Shown: positions 25,435 to 32,450 of the stretch, piece after piece
Numbering within the stretch: the stretch's first letter is position 1
How the letters are laid out: each line of letters begins with the position of its first letter
Assembly (NCBI RefSeq): GCF_022568775.1
Contig: NZ_JAKZHW010000001.1
Coordinates: 2,046,001 to 2,110,000, forward strand
Direction: 5' to 3'
DNA: 64,000 nucleotides
From: Sphingomonas telluris
Lineage (GTDB): Bacteria > Pseudomonadota > Alphaproteobacteria > Sphingomonadales > Sphingomonadaceae
Notes under the pieces: model-generated
What the model saw: the letters and a program-made list of their open reading frames with translations, nothing else
Database searches by the model: none
What the model was told of the DNA's origin: nothing
Translations under genes and position numbers: made by a program

Positions 25435-26508
25435 ATGAAAGAGTTTTCCGATCTTGCCCAGGCGCAGGCGCTTGCGCTGGCTATCGTCGATACCTTGCCT
25501 GAGCCGTTCCTCGTCCTCGACGACTCGTTGCTGCTGCTCGCCGGCAGCCGGTGCTTTTATGAGGTCTACGGCGAAAACCCCGCTCACGCCCGCGGCCGCT
25601 CAATGTTCGAGCTGTCGGGAGGACAATGGGACATCCCTGGCCTGCGGCAACTGCTAACGGCAGTTGTGGACGATCGGACGAGCATTGAAGGGTTCGAGTT
25701 CGAGCGCGTTTTTACTGGGCTCGGCAAGCGCACGCTCCATCTAAACGCCCTGCCCATTCGTGATGAAAGCGGATTGGGACGGATGGTGCTCGTCGCCATC
25801 AAGGACATAACGGAGCGTCGCGTTGCCGAACAAGAAAAGCAGCAATTGCTGGAGCACGCCGAAGAACTACTTGAGCAGCAAACAACGCTTCTGCGCGAGA
25901 TGCGACATCGGATCGCCAACAGCCTCCAGATTATTGCCAGCATCCTCCTGCTGAAAGCCGGGGCAGTAACATCCGAAGAAACCAAGAACGAGCTTCGTGC
26001 GGCTCATCAGAGGGTGATGTCGGTGGCTGCGGTGCAGAGCCACCTGCAGGCGTCAGACGGCATAGAGCAGATCGAGATGGGGCCCTATCTTACGAAGTTG
26101 AGTTCCGGCCTCGCCTCATCGATGGTGGATCCACGGCAACACATTGCCATTGCCGTCAGTGCAGATCCGGGCGTGCTTCCCACCAGTCACGCGGTGAGCA
26201 TCGGTCTGATCGTCACCGAACTCATCATCAACGCGGTAAAATACGCTTTTCCACACGCCCGTTCATCAGCGAGTATCTTAGTGACGTTCGAGATCGCAAA
26301 GTCAGACTGGAAGTTAACGGTCGCGGACAATGGCTCAGGCCGTCAGCAGGCAAACGAGCCGAGCGCTGTGACGGGGCTGGGAACGGCTCTCGTCGCTGCC
26401 TTGGCTAAGCAGCTTAAGGCTCAGGTCTCGGAAACCTCCTCAAACAAGGGTTTGGCTGTCTCGGTGACGAAAGCGACCTTTGAATCCCGCTTGCCAAAGG
26501 TGGCCTAG
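25435..26508 (+). CDS. PAS-domain sensor histidine kinase (HisKA_2 family)
   Basis: A 357-aa cytoplasmic kinase. PAS domain about 13-125 (VDTLPEPFLVLDDSLLLL through MVLVAIKDITERR), a linker coiled coil 126-152, the HisKA_2 H-box LLREMRHRIANSLQIIASIL with H158, then the ATPase domain with N-box ELIINAVKYAF and the DNGSG G-box. The PAS lacks the flavin Cys motif of LOV proteins, so another signal is likely. Divergent receiver gene upstream. Confidence 0.92.
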   Translation: MKEFSDLAQAQALALAIVDTLPEPFLVLDDSLLLLAGSRCFYEVYGENPAHARGRSMFELSGGQWDIPGLRQLLTAVVDDRTSIEGFEFERVFTGLGKRTLHLNALPIRDESGLGRMVLVAIKDITERRVAEQEKQQLLEHAEELLEQQTTLLREMRHRIANSLQIIASILLLKAGAVTSEETKNELRAAHQRVMSVAAVQSHLQASDGIEQIEMGPYLTKLSSGLASSMVDPRQHIAIAVSADPGVLPTSHAVSIGLIVTELIINAVKYAFPHARSSASILVTFEIAKSDWKLTVADNGSGRQQANEPSAVTGLGTALVAALAKQLKAQVSETSSNKGLAVSVTKATFESRLPKVA

Positions 26509-26520
26509 GCGCTCGTAACC

Positions 26521-26552
26521 AAAAGACGCCCGGCCGAAGCCAGGCGTCTCTC
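26521..26552. terminator. Hairpin terminator between convergent genes
   Basis: Arms AGACGCCCGGC (26524-26534) and GCCAGGCGTCT (26539-26549), one mismatch, CGAA loop. On the minus strand it ends in TTTT, so it best serves the gene at 26563; it may also stop the kinase transcript. Confidence 0.65.
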
Positions 26553-26562
26553 ACGCGACAAA

Positions 26563-27204
26563 TTATCTTGCTGAGGGCGGTAGGTCCAAGAGGGCTAGGA
26601 TCATCTGCGACTGCCGATCGATCTGATAGATCCGGCCGTTGTCGTAACCGTAATAGACCCGAGCGTCGTCGATATACTGGGTGCGGTACTCGGGGGGCAG
26701 ACTGACCATGCTGGGGGCAATGTGCTGGCCGATCCTCGCGTCGCCGTCGAAACGATCGCCGGAATGCAAGCCGGCAAACCGAGCATCTGGCGCCCAATGG
26801 CCGTTGACACTCCCACTTTCCCAATTTGCCGTCTCATTGCGGAAACCGTTATGAGGCCGGCTCGCATCTCGGATGTCATTGTCGAGGGCAGTGCTGCGCC
26901 GCAGCAGCTCAGCGTGCTCGCCACCGCTTATCCCGTTCGGGCTGAGCCGTCGCTCAAGGCGCACCAGTCGCCTCAGCTCCTCGCGAAGGCTGATGCTTTC
27001 GCGCTTTGAGATCGTGCCCTGGCTGATGCCCGCTTCAAGCTGAAGCTGAAGCTCGCGGCTGTAGGTGCGGCTATGGCCCCACTGCGCGGCGTAAGGCGCT
27101 TCCGGTGTATTGCTGTAAGTCGGTTCATGTGCCCACTGTGCGGAGCCAGGCGCGGCCACGGAAAGGCCGGCGACGGCTGCCATAGTCATGTAGATCGGTC
27201 GCAT
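26563..27204 (-). CDS. Exported protein of unknown function
   Basis: A 213-aa product. AAGGAGA precedes ATG 27204. Signal peptide 1-22 (ends SAQ). The middle (YSRELQLQLEAGISQGTISKRESISLREELRRLVRLERRL) is a helical segment met in many sphingomonad periplasmic proteins; the end (VYYGYDNGRIYQIDRQSQMI) resembles an RcnB-like C-terminus. No activity can be assigned. Confidence 0.7.
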   Translation of the reverse strand: MRPIYMTMAAVAGLSVAAPGSAQWAHEPTYSNTPEAPYAAQWGHSRTYSRELQLQLEAGISQGTISKRESISLREELRRLVRLERRLSPNGISGGEHAELLRRSTALDNDIRDASRPHNGFRNETANWESGSVNGHWAPDARFAGLHSGDRFDGDARIGQHIAPSMVSLPPEYRTQYIDDARVYYGYDNGRIYQIDRQSQMILALLDLPPSAR

Positions 27205-27312
27205 TGAATTTCTCCTTGGGTCCCCTCGTGGGGGCGCGGCTGGTAAGCAGATCGAACTGCCGCAGCATTGAACGCAGAGCGGAGGCGACGATCGCCTCCG
27301 CCCCAGTCCTCG

Positions 27313-27522
27313 TTAGATGGTTTGCAGGTTCAGCGCGCAGCGCTGGCGCTGGCTATTCGTGCCAACATCATACGAGAGGCGCTGACCGACGGTGGGGACG
27401 GTATTCTTTTCCGAGGAGAAGGCGCCGCGCTCAAAGCGGAGCATGTCGCCACCGGTTTCCGGCTTGATCTCGCCGTGGCCCTCAACAGTGTCGAACGAGC
27501 TGACGGTTCCAAAATACTTCAT
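27313..27522 (-). CDS. Atypical cold-shock-domain protein, copy 1
   Basis: A 69-aa protein from ATG 27522, with AAGGA 7 nt upstream. MKYFGTVSSFDTVEGHGEI fits a cold-shock domain first strand pair, but RNP1 (KGYGFI in canonical proteins) is changed to EGHGEI and RNP2 aromatic residues are missing. The end RLSYDVGTNSQRQRCALNL matches the CSD last strands. Its sister at 29882 has the same changes. Nucleic-acid binding by stacking is therefore doubtful. Confidence 0.75.
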   Translation of the reverse strand: MKYFGTVSSFDTVEGHGEIKPETGGDMLRFERGAFSSEKNTVPTVGQRLSYDVGTNSQRQRCALNLQTI

Positions 27523-27758
27523 GGTGAGTTCCTTTGTTGGCACGCGCCGGAAATGGCGCTCTGCCGCTAGGAGACGTCAAGGATGGAGAGAGGTGCGGCT
27601 TAGCGCCCGAAACCGTCGATTGCGACTGGTAGCAGCGAAGAAATAGACGCTATTGGTCAGGTAAACAAGCCCTTGACTAAATATAACTCGCGCAGCTCTT
27701 CTGAAAGTCTGAAATAACCGCGATTAGAATGATTAGTAAACGGTAATTAACCGTTGTC
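27523..27758. other. A+T-richer leader region of the cold-shock gene
   Basis: No gene supported. The region is visibly richer in A and T than its surroundings. An inverted repeat AACGGT-AATTA-ACCGTT lies at 27739-27755, a possible operator. Confidence 0.35.
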
Positions 27759-27893
27759 TCATTTCGTGATTTGCGAAGGAGAATAGTGATCTCTTTCAGC
27801 ATCTGCGGTGAGACAATAAATCGCAGCCACAGCGAGCGCGCCTTGCCAGCTGCTGATGTAGAAGAGTGGCACGAAGGCGAGCGTCAGCAACAA
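27759..27893 (-). CDS. Possible two-helix membrane micro-protein
   Basis: A frame of 44 codons from TTG 27893 gives LLTLAFVPLFYISSWQGALA followed by VAAIYCLTADAERDHYSPSQ. The hydrophobic pattern suggests one long or two short membrane helices. No ATG or ribosome site was found, so the start is uncertain and the gene may be decayed. Confidence 0.3.
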   Translation of the reverse strand: MLLTLAFVPLFYISSWQGALAVAAIYCLTADAERDHYSPSQITK

Positions 27894-27987
27894 GAGAGCG
27901 AGATCATATCGGTTTAAGGTGTTTATGAGACCTATGCGCGGCCGCGGGTCCGGGCCAGTGCCTTTCGTTTCGGAGGGCGTCCGATGC

Positions 27988-28140
27988 TCAGGCGTGACAG
28001 GCCTCTTTGTATGTGTCGAAGCTCTTACCAGTGGAATCCTGCCAGCGAGCGCTTCCGTCCGGAGCGGTCACTCGTCGGGGTAAGCCTCTTCCACTTAGGC
28101 CATTCGACCATTTTCTCAGGAGCCGTTTCAAGTAATTCAT
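27988..28140 (-). CDS. Small basic protein, unknown function
   Basis: A 50-aa frame from ATG 28140 with GGAG 10 nt upstream. A basic N-terminal helix (MNYLKRLLRKWSNGL) leads to VTAPDGSARWQDSTGKSFDT and YKEACHA. Composition and ordered motifs suggest a real gene, unknown family. Confidence 0.45.
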   Translation of the reverse strand: MNYLKRLLRKWSNGLSGRGLPRRVTAPDGSARWQDSTGKSFDTYKEACHA

Positions 28141-28252
28141 CAATTGATTACTCCGCAGGCTGATGAGCCCGCCGGCAGTCGTCGGTGCATCGACACATAG
28201 CTTTGAAATCTAGGGCGACCCGAAAGCCGCCCCGCTGGTTTCCAAACTAATT

Positions 28253-28771
28253 TTAGGATGAGATCGTAGTTTCGGTGAGGGTCGCGAGCTCCGGTTTCGG
28301 TAGGCCGGTGGCCTGAATCTCTGTCATCAACTGCTCCTTTCGGGCAGCCAGCTCACTCCCCAGCGCGTCCATATCCAGACCGGCTTTACGAGCCTGGGCA
28401 AACATGCCCTCCAAGCGCTGTTCTTCCTCTTCTACGTGATGTTCGATCTGCTCCTGCAAAACTTTTACCTTAGCGTCGTAGTACTCGTCGGACGGCTCAC
28501 CGCCTTCAATCTCGGCGATCAGGACCTTAGCTCCGTCATGCTCGACGTAGGCCTCACGCATTAGGTCCTCTTCGACCTTTCCCTCACATGCCGGATAGAA
28601 AATCTCTTCTTCGATCTTCGCGTGCACAGTCAGCTCAGCACAAATTTGCAGCGCCAGTTTCTGCTTCTTCCCATCGCCGCTTGATTTTTCGAATTGCTCG
28701 AACAGGTCTTCGACACTGCGGTGATCCGCCTTCAGCAAGGCAATCGCGTCCTTGGGCTTATAATCCGGCAT
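28253..28771 (-). CDS. Hemerythrin HHE-domain protein
   Basis: A 172-aa protein from ATG 28771 (AAGGGA upstream). Di-iron ligands of the four-helix bundle are visible: DHRSVEDLFEQF, HAKIEEEIFYPA, EHDGAKVLIAEIE and HHVEEEEQRLEGMF. Bacterial proteins of this size bind oxygen or nitric oxide, or sense iron and redox state. An EcfG-like promoter lies 24 nt upstream of the start, which suggests general-stress control. C-terminal 40 residues are outside the core domain. Confidence 0.9.
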   Translation of the reverse strand: MPDYKPKDAIALLKADHRSVEDLFEQFEKSSGDGKKQKLALQICAELTVHAKIEEEIFYPACEGKVEEDLMREAYVEHDGAKVLIAEIEGGEPSDEYYDAKVKVLQEQIEHHVEEEEQRLEGMFAQARKAGLDMDALGSELAARKEQLMTEIQATGLPKPELATLTETTISS

Positions 28772-28794
28772 ATTGAAATTCCCTTCGGAATCTG

Positions 28795-28819
28795 AACCAG
28801 TTGGGCTGCTAGCCGTTCC
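28795..28819 (-). promoter_or_regulatory. EcfG-type general stress promoter for the hemerythrin gene
   Basis: On the minus strand GGAAC (28819-28815) is followed after 17 nt by GTT (28797-28795), matching the alphaproteobacterial sigma-EcfG consensus GGAAC-N16/17-GTT. It is 24 nt upstream of the chosen start. The same loose pattern occurs inside coding DNA by chance elsewhere in the window, so position is the main support. Confidence 0.55.
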
Positions 28820-28888
28820 TCTTAAGAGTCGTTCGCAGGGCACACGCCGCGGACCAGGAAGTGCTCCGGCCCCTATCAACGTCTGCTT

Positions 28889-28958
28889 CGTGTCAGCTTT
28901 CCACCCATTCCTGCCGCTAGGCGACGAGTGGCAGCCTTCGACACGTTGCAGACATTAG
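28889..28958. repeat. Composite REP-like unit (two palindromes), second copy
   Basis: Copies at about 28889-28920 and 28927-28958 joined by GGCGACGA. Bases 28899-28942 match 12945-12988 with one difference. The right end touches the stop codon of the PilZ-like gene. Confidence 0.8.
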
Positions 28959-29206
28959 AACGAGCCACCCGCTTCTGATCCATGGGCCCACCGAATCCGG
29001 GCTGGCAGGTCGCTGACGCCATCCAGCCGGATCAGGACTCGTTCGCCCAGGTTCGGCCTCAGAGTAACTAAGAGGCGGAAGCCGCGGTCGGTACATTCGG
29101 TGACTGTGACGGGATCCTCTGAACCATCCTCCCGTACGAGCTGCGCGGAATGCCGAGTTCGCGGATTAGCTCGGAACGCATCCAAGATTCTGTGGGTGAT
29201 TGCCAT
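28955..29206 (-). CDS. Small PilZ-like protein
   Basis: An 83-aa protein from ATG 29206 with AAGGATGG upstream. RTRHSAQLV, VTVTECTDRGFRLLV and ERVLIRLDGVSDLPARIRW follow the PilZ strand order, but the RxxxR and DxSxxG motifs are degenerate (TECTDRGF), so c-di-GMP binding is doubtful. Its stop is inside a REP-like element. Confidence 0.65.
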   Translation of the reverse strand: MAITHRILDAFRANPRTRHSAQLVREDGSEDPVTVTECTDRGFRLLVTLRPNLGERVLIRLDGVSDLPARIRWAHGSEAGGSF

Positions 29207-29259
29207 GGGCCATCCTTTGAAGGGGCAGGAGCGTGTCACGCCCCTGCCGGAACATCGCG

Positions 29260-29553
29260 CTAGAGAGCCCGCTCGGCCTGATCAGCCGCTTGCGCCAATT
29301 GTGTGGAATACTCGGCCCCTTCGATGGGTTGTGCCGCTGGCTCAGTCTCGACCGACTGAAGGTTCACGGCGCTGCTCTTGCCGCGGTTGTCCTGCTCCAG
29401 ATCGAACGAGAGGCGCTGGTTTTCGCGCAGGCTGCGCATTCCGGCGCGTTCCACCGCGCTGACGTGCACGAACGCGTCGCTACCGCCGCCATCCTGCTGG
29501 ATGAAGCCGTAGCCTTTGGAGTCATTGAAGAACTTTACGGTGCCAATGGGCAT
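29260..29553 (-). CDS. Cold-shock protein with C-terminal extension
   Basis: A 97-aa protein. The canonical domain covers 1-67: TVKFFNDSKGYGFIQQDGG (RNP1 KGYGFI) and DAFVHVSAVERAG (RNP2). A 30-residue acidic Ala/Gln-rich tail follows. It is an RNA chaperone of the CspA type. Two atypical CSD proteins lie on either side at 27313 and 29882. Confidence 0.93.
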   Translation of the reverse strand: MPIGTVKFFNDSKGYGFIQQDGGGSDAFVHVSAVERAGMRSLRENQRLSFDLEQDNRGKSSAVNLQSVETEPAAQPIEGAEYSTQLAQAADQAERAL

Positions 29554-29881
29554 GTCACTTTTCCTTCTATTTTGAGCCGGGTTTCGGCCCGAGGCGGCTA
29601 GGAGTGCGAGAAGGAAAAGCAGCGCCGAGAAGCGCTGGAAACTTTCAATATTCGACTGATAGCTAGGCTTCCGTAGGCTGTCGGTAGGTAGTTGAAAAGT
29701 GGTTGCGCTAAATATTTCTTAAGAATGCTTACTGGTAAATCTTTGCACTCCGCGTATATATATTTTGCTACGGTCGGTATCGACGGTTGTAAGCGGAGGG
29801 TTTGTTTCGCTTTTTCCATCTTTAGCGCCTCCCAGCCCCGGAAGTTCGATCAAGAACCTCTCGGCAAGTAGGACAAAATCC

Positions 29882-30085
29882 ATGAAATATTTCGGCACCG
29901 TCAAGTCATTTGACGAGACAAGTGGCCACGGTTCGATCTCGCCGGACACAGACGGCCCCGATCTGAGCTTCGCGCAGGTAGGGTCCTGGAACCGAGTTGC
30001 GCCGCCCCGTGTCGGTCAGCGCCTGTCATATGACCTTCACCACGCGAGCGGGCAGCCAAACGCTGCGAACGTCGCAACAATCTAA
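29882..30085 (+). CDS. Atypical cold-shock-domain protein, copy 2
   Basis: A 67-aa protein from ATG 29882 (AGGA at 29870-29873). MKYFGTVKSFDETSGHGSIS and VGQRLSYDLHHASGQPNAAN match the copy at 27313. RNP1 is SGHGSI, so the aromatic residues that stack on RNA are missing here too. The leader of about 130 nt upstream is A+T-richer, as in cold-shock mRNAs. Confidence 0.75.
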   Translation: MKYFGTVKSFDETSGHGSISPDTDGPDLSFAQVGSWNRVAPPRVGQRLSYDLHHASGQPNAANVATI

Positions 30086-30138
30086 GCAGGCGTGCCCGGC
30101 GGCGAGCGTGATGCTCAGCCCCGTTTTGGAGTTTTTTC

Positions 30139-30240
30139 ATGACCGACCTCACCGCCCGCGAAAGCGCTCGAACTGCCATCGTCGCCTCCTTGCTGACGCT
30201 CGTCATCATTGGTTCGGCATTAGCCGTCGCGTTCAGATGA
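30139..30240 (+). CDS. Single-helix membrane micro-protein
   Basis: A 33-aa product with GGAG 8 nt before ATG 30139. A charged N-terminus (MTDLTARESAR) precedes one hydrophobic helix (TAIVASLLTLVIIGSALAVA). Comparable to the 32-aa protein at 31497-31595. Unknown role. Confidence 0.5.
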   Translation: MTDLTARESARTAIVASLLTLVIIGSALAVAFR

Positions 30241-30277
30241 TTGATCGCATCCATTATCGCCGAAAGGTATCTTCATC

Positions 30278-30586
30278 GTGACCCCCAGTGACCTGCCTCC
30301 CGCCACTGATTCGGCGCCGCCACGCAACGTGAAATCCATCCCCGCCAGAAGGCGAACACTCAAACTTCCGGAGAACACGGTCCAGGGTTGCCGCGACAGA
30401 GCAAGCGCGGACCTTCTGGAAGCGGTGACTGTGGTGACGGCGAACCAACGCCGGCGCCTCGAGCGCAGCGCCGAAAGCTGGACGGTCCGGGCTGCCTTTT
30501 TGGACCGGGTGAACAAGAGTTTCGACAAGCGGGATGCGATCGACCGCGCGCACGAACAGTATGAGAACGATCAAGTTCGGCTTTAG
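30278..30586 (+). CDS. Hypothetical basic helical protein
   Basis: A 102-aa soluble product from GTG 30278. A disordered Pro/Arg-rich N-terminus leads to two helices (RASADLLEAVTVVTANQRRR and FLDRVNKSFDKRDAIDRAHE). No family recognised. Confidence 0.5.
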   Translation: MTPSDLPPATDSAPPRNVKSIPARRRTLKLPENTVQGCRDRASADLLEAVTVVTANQRRRLERSAESWTVRAAFLDRVNKSFDKRDAIDRAHEQYENDQVRL

Positions 30587-30637
30587 GAGCGCTGGCAGGC
30601 CGGTCTTCGGGGGCGTTTGCACTGCAGGAGAACAGAA

Positions 30638-30844
30638 ATGAGTGGTTCCGAAGAATCAGGCCGCGCGCGAATGGAAAACGAGGGCGGACCGCCTCCCGCA
30701 CGGCGATCAAGCGAGGCCAGCATCAACGACGAACTCGCTGCGCTCGGCATCTCATGCATTCAGACCAGAACTTTCGAATGGAGCGGCTATCGATACACGA
30801 ATGCCCACGACGCCATCGCCGCCGCGAAACGGGCAGCGTCTTAA
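30638..30844 (+). CDS. Hypothetical small protein
   Basis: A 68-aa product from ATG 30638 with CAGGAG 7 nt upstream. The C-terminal part (ISCIQTRTFEWSGYRYTNAH then DAIAAAKR) suggests a small alpha-beta fold. It is followed by a TAATG overlap with the next frame, suggesting coupling. Confidence 0.55.
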   Translation: MSGSEESGRARMENEGGPPPARRSSEASINDELAALGISCIQTRTFEWSGYRYTNAHDAIAAAKRAAS

Positions 30845-31077
30845 TGAGCCGCGCAGTTTTCCTCAACATGAGCGAACGGGATATCATTCTGCACTGCGAA
30901 AGCGCGAAAATCGGCGTTTCCGCCATCGGCAGATTGCCGATGGGCGGGACGCGGCTGGTGTGCATGAGCGTCGCGGGTGCCGGGCAGATACGCCGCGAGC
31001 TGAAGTCCCGCCTGATGAAAGCCGATCTCGCCACAGAACGGCACGGGCCGGGAGGCGATTTTGTGTCCAACGCCTGA
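30844..31077 (+). CDS. Hypothetical small protein
   Basis: A 77-aa product starting in the stop of its neighbour (TAATG, 30842-30846). SERDIILHCESAKIGVSAIG and GGTRLVCMSVAGAGQIRREL look ordered. No family recognised. Confidence 0.5.
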   Translation: MSRAVFLNMSERDIILHCESAKIGVSAIGRLPMGGTRLVCMSVAGAGQIRRELKSRLMKADLATERHGPGGDFVSNA

Positions 31078-31246
31078 GAGCGCGAGCGACGGGCCATGAG
31101 CTATAGCCGACGAGCACGATGTAACCCACATCAGCGTAGAGCAATGAACTAGGTGCTAGGCAGACGGCATCGCTGCTCCCGACTGGGCAATGCAGCGCCT
31201 GAGAGACAAGTCGTCGCGCTCCCGCCCGATCTCAGGGGTATGTGCA

Positions 31247-31435
31247 ATGTTCCCGCATGAGAGCGCCATGTTCCCGAATGACAGCGAGTATTTCCTCGAG
31301 CGCGCGATCACGGAGCGCCAGATGGCGAAGGCCGCCATGCACCCCCGTGCAATCGCGGCCCATGAAGAAATGGCTCAGCGATACGACGCGCTCCTCGAGG
31401 CGCACATGCGACCCAGTCTTCACGTTGCGGCTTAG
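31247..31435 (+). CDS. Small helical-hairpin protein
   Basis: About 62 aa from ATG 31247 (an ATG seven codons later is also possible). EYFLERAITERQMAKAAMHP and AIAAHEEMAQRYDALLEAH form two helices, with the same QRYD-type end as micro-proteins at 18882 and 23849. Unknown role. Confidence 0.55.
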   Translation: MFPHESAMFPNDSEYFLERAITERQMAKAAMHPRAIAAHEEMAQRYDALLEAHMRPSLHVAA

Positions 31436-31496
31436 CCGGGGACTGCGGCCGCTGCCAACCGCTCTGTCTGCTGGCGCCGCATCCCAGCGCGGCCCG

Positions 31497-31595
31497 TCAG
31501 GGGCGCTGTCGGTGCCGGGCGATGTAGGCAACGAGAACCGCGCCAACTGCGACTAGCGCGATCAAATATCCATATTGGCGGAGAGCCTCATTCAT
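31497..31595 (-). CDS. Single-helix membrane micro-protein
   Basis: A 32-aa product, MNEALRQYG then a helix (YLIALVAVGAVLVAYIA) and a basic end (RHRQRP). GGAGCC covers the stop of the upstream gene one nt before ATG 31595, so the two are translationally coupled. Confidence 0.5.
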   Translation of the reverse strand: MNEALRQYGYLIALVAVGAVLVAYIARHRQRP

Positions 31596-31596
31596 T

Positions 31597-31749
31597 TCAG
31601 GCTCCATGGTCCTTAATGCTGCGTCTCACAGCGTCATCCAAAGCCTCATCTTCAGCCCTCGCATCCTCGTCGCGCTTCTGTTCCCGCTCCTCAACGCGCT
31701 TCTCTCTCATTTCGCGCGGCACTGCGCCGTGAGGTTTGCGCTCCGACAT
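31597..31749 (-). CDS. Small highly charged protein
   Basis: A 50-aa product from ATG 31749 with AGGAG 6 nt upstream. Almost entirely Arg, Glu, Asp and Lys in one helix (REMREKRVEEREQKRDEDAR). Followed one nt later by a single-helix membrane protein. The pair resembles no known system but is a compact two-gene unit. Confidence 0.5.
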   Translation of the reverse strand: MSERKPHGAVPREMREKRVEEREQKRDEDARAEDEALDDAVRRSIKDHGA

Positions 31750-31907
31750 GTCCATCTCCTGCTCTCCGCAGTCGATCGATCCGAGCCATTGCGCAAGGAT
31801 CTCCGCGACCTGCTCACTGGGCCCTAGGTTGTGGCACCACATCTGGCGACCTGCGGCGAGCAGATCCAGACGAAGCCGTCCCCATTCAGGGCCGTAGCTT
31901 GCCGCCT

Positions 31908-32400
31908 CTATGTCTGCCCACCCCCTATTTGATCCTCCGCATCGTTGAGTGGATTGGTCTTGCCCAGGGTGCGGCCCGGATCGAGATACCAGACCTGCCG
32001 TGTGGCCTCGCCCTTCTCGAAGAACAGTGATCTCGGGCCGCTCTTTGCCGCCGAATGGCGGGTTAGCGAGCACCACGTCGACGCCCGCATCAGGATGCCA
32101 AATGGTTGATGTCCGACGGTCAGGAAGAGATGCCTCGCAAAGGAAACCGGCCGATCCACATGCGCCGTCGTAAATGCGACCCCGAAGCAGTCCAACGACC
32201 CCAGCGGTGTGCTGCATCGATGATCGGCGAGTACGTTCGTCCAGCGAGGTCTGCTTCTAGCGCCCGCTCGTTCTCGAGGTCATCCAGGTACTTGAGAAAC
32301 AGAAGCCAGCGGTTTGTTCGACGTAGTCCAGCTCTGTGGTGCAGCCTTCCTCTTTCCAGAGGACGTCATCAATATTTCGGAAAGTCTGTTCAAACACGCG
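31908..32400 (-). pseudogene. hsdM: Decayed type I restriction-modification methylase (HsdM)
   Basis: Pieces of an N6-adenine methylase appear in order but in different frames: VFEQTFRNIDDVLWKEEGC and TTELDYVEQT (32400-32310), LLFLKYLDDLENERALEADL in another frame, RIYDGACGSAGFLCEAS (motif I, here DGACGSAGF), DVVLANPPFGGKER (motif IV NPPF), and RQVWYLDPGRTLGKTNPLND. Several frameshifts and deletions shrink about 1.5 kb to about 0.5 kb. No hsdR or hsdS remnant was recognised nearby. Confidence 0.85.
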
Positions 32401-32450
32401 GAACCCCCTTGGCGAAGTCCGAATCCTCGCGAACTCGCCTGTCGGCACAA

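Noticed and set aside
12322..28958. CRISPR array from the repeated palindromes
   Set aside because: Spacing is irregular (kilobases), copies are imperfect palindromes with variable arms, and no cas genes are present.
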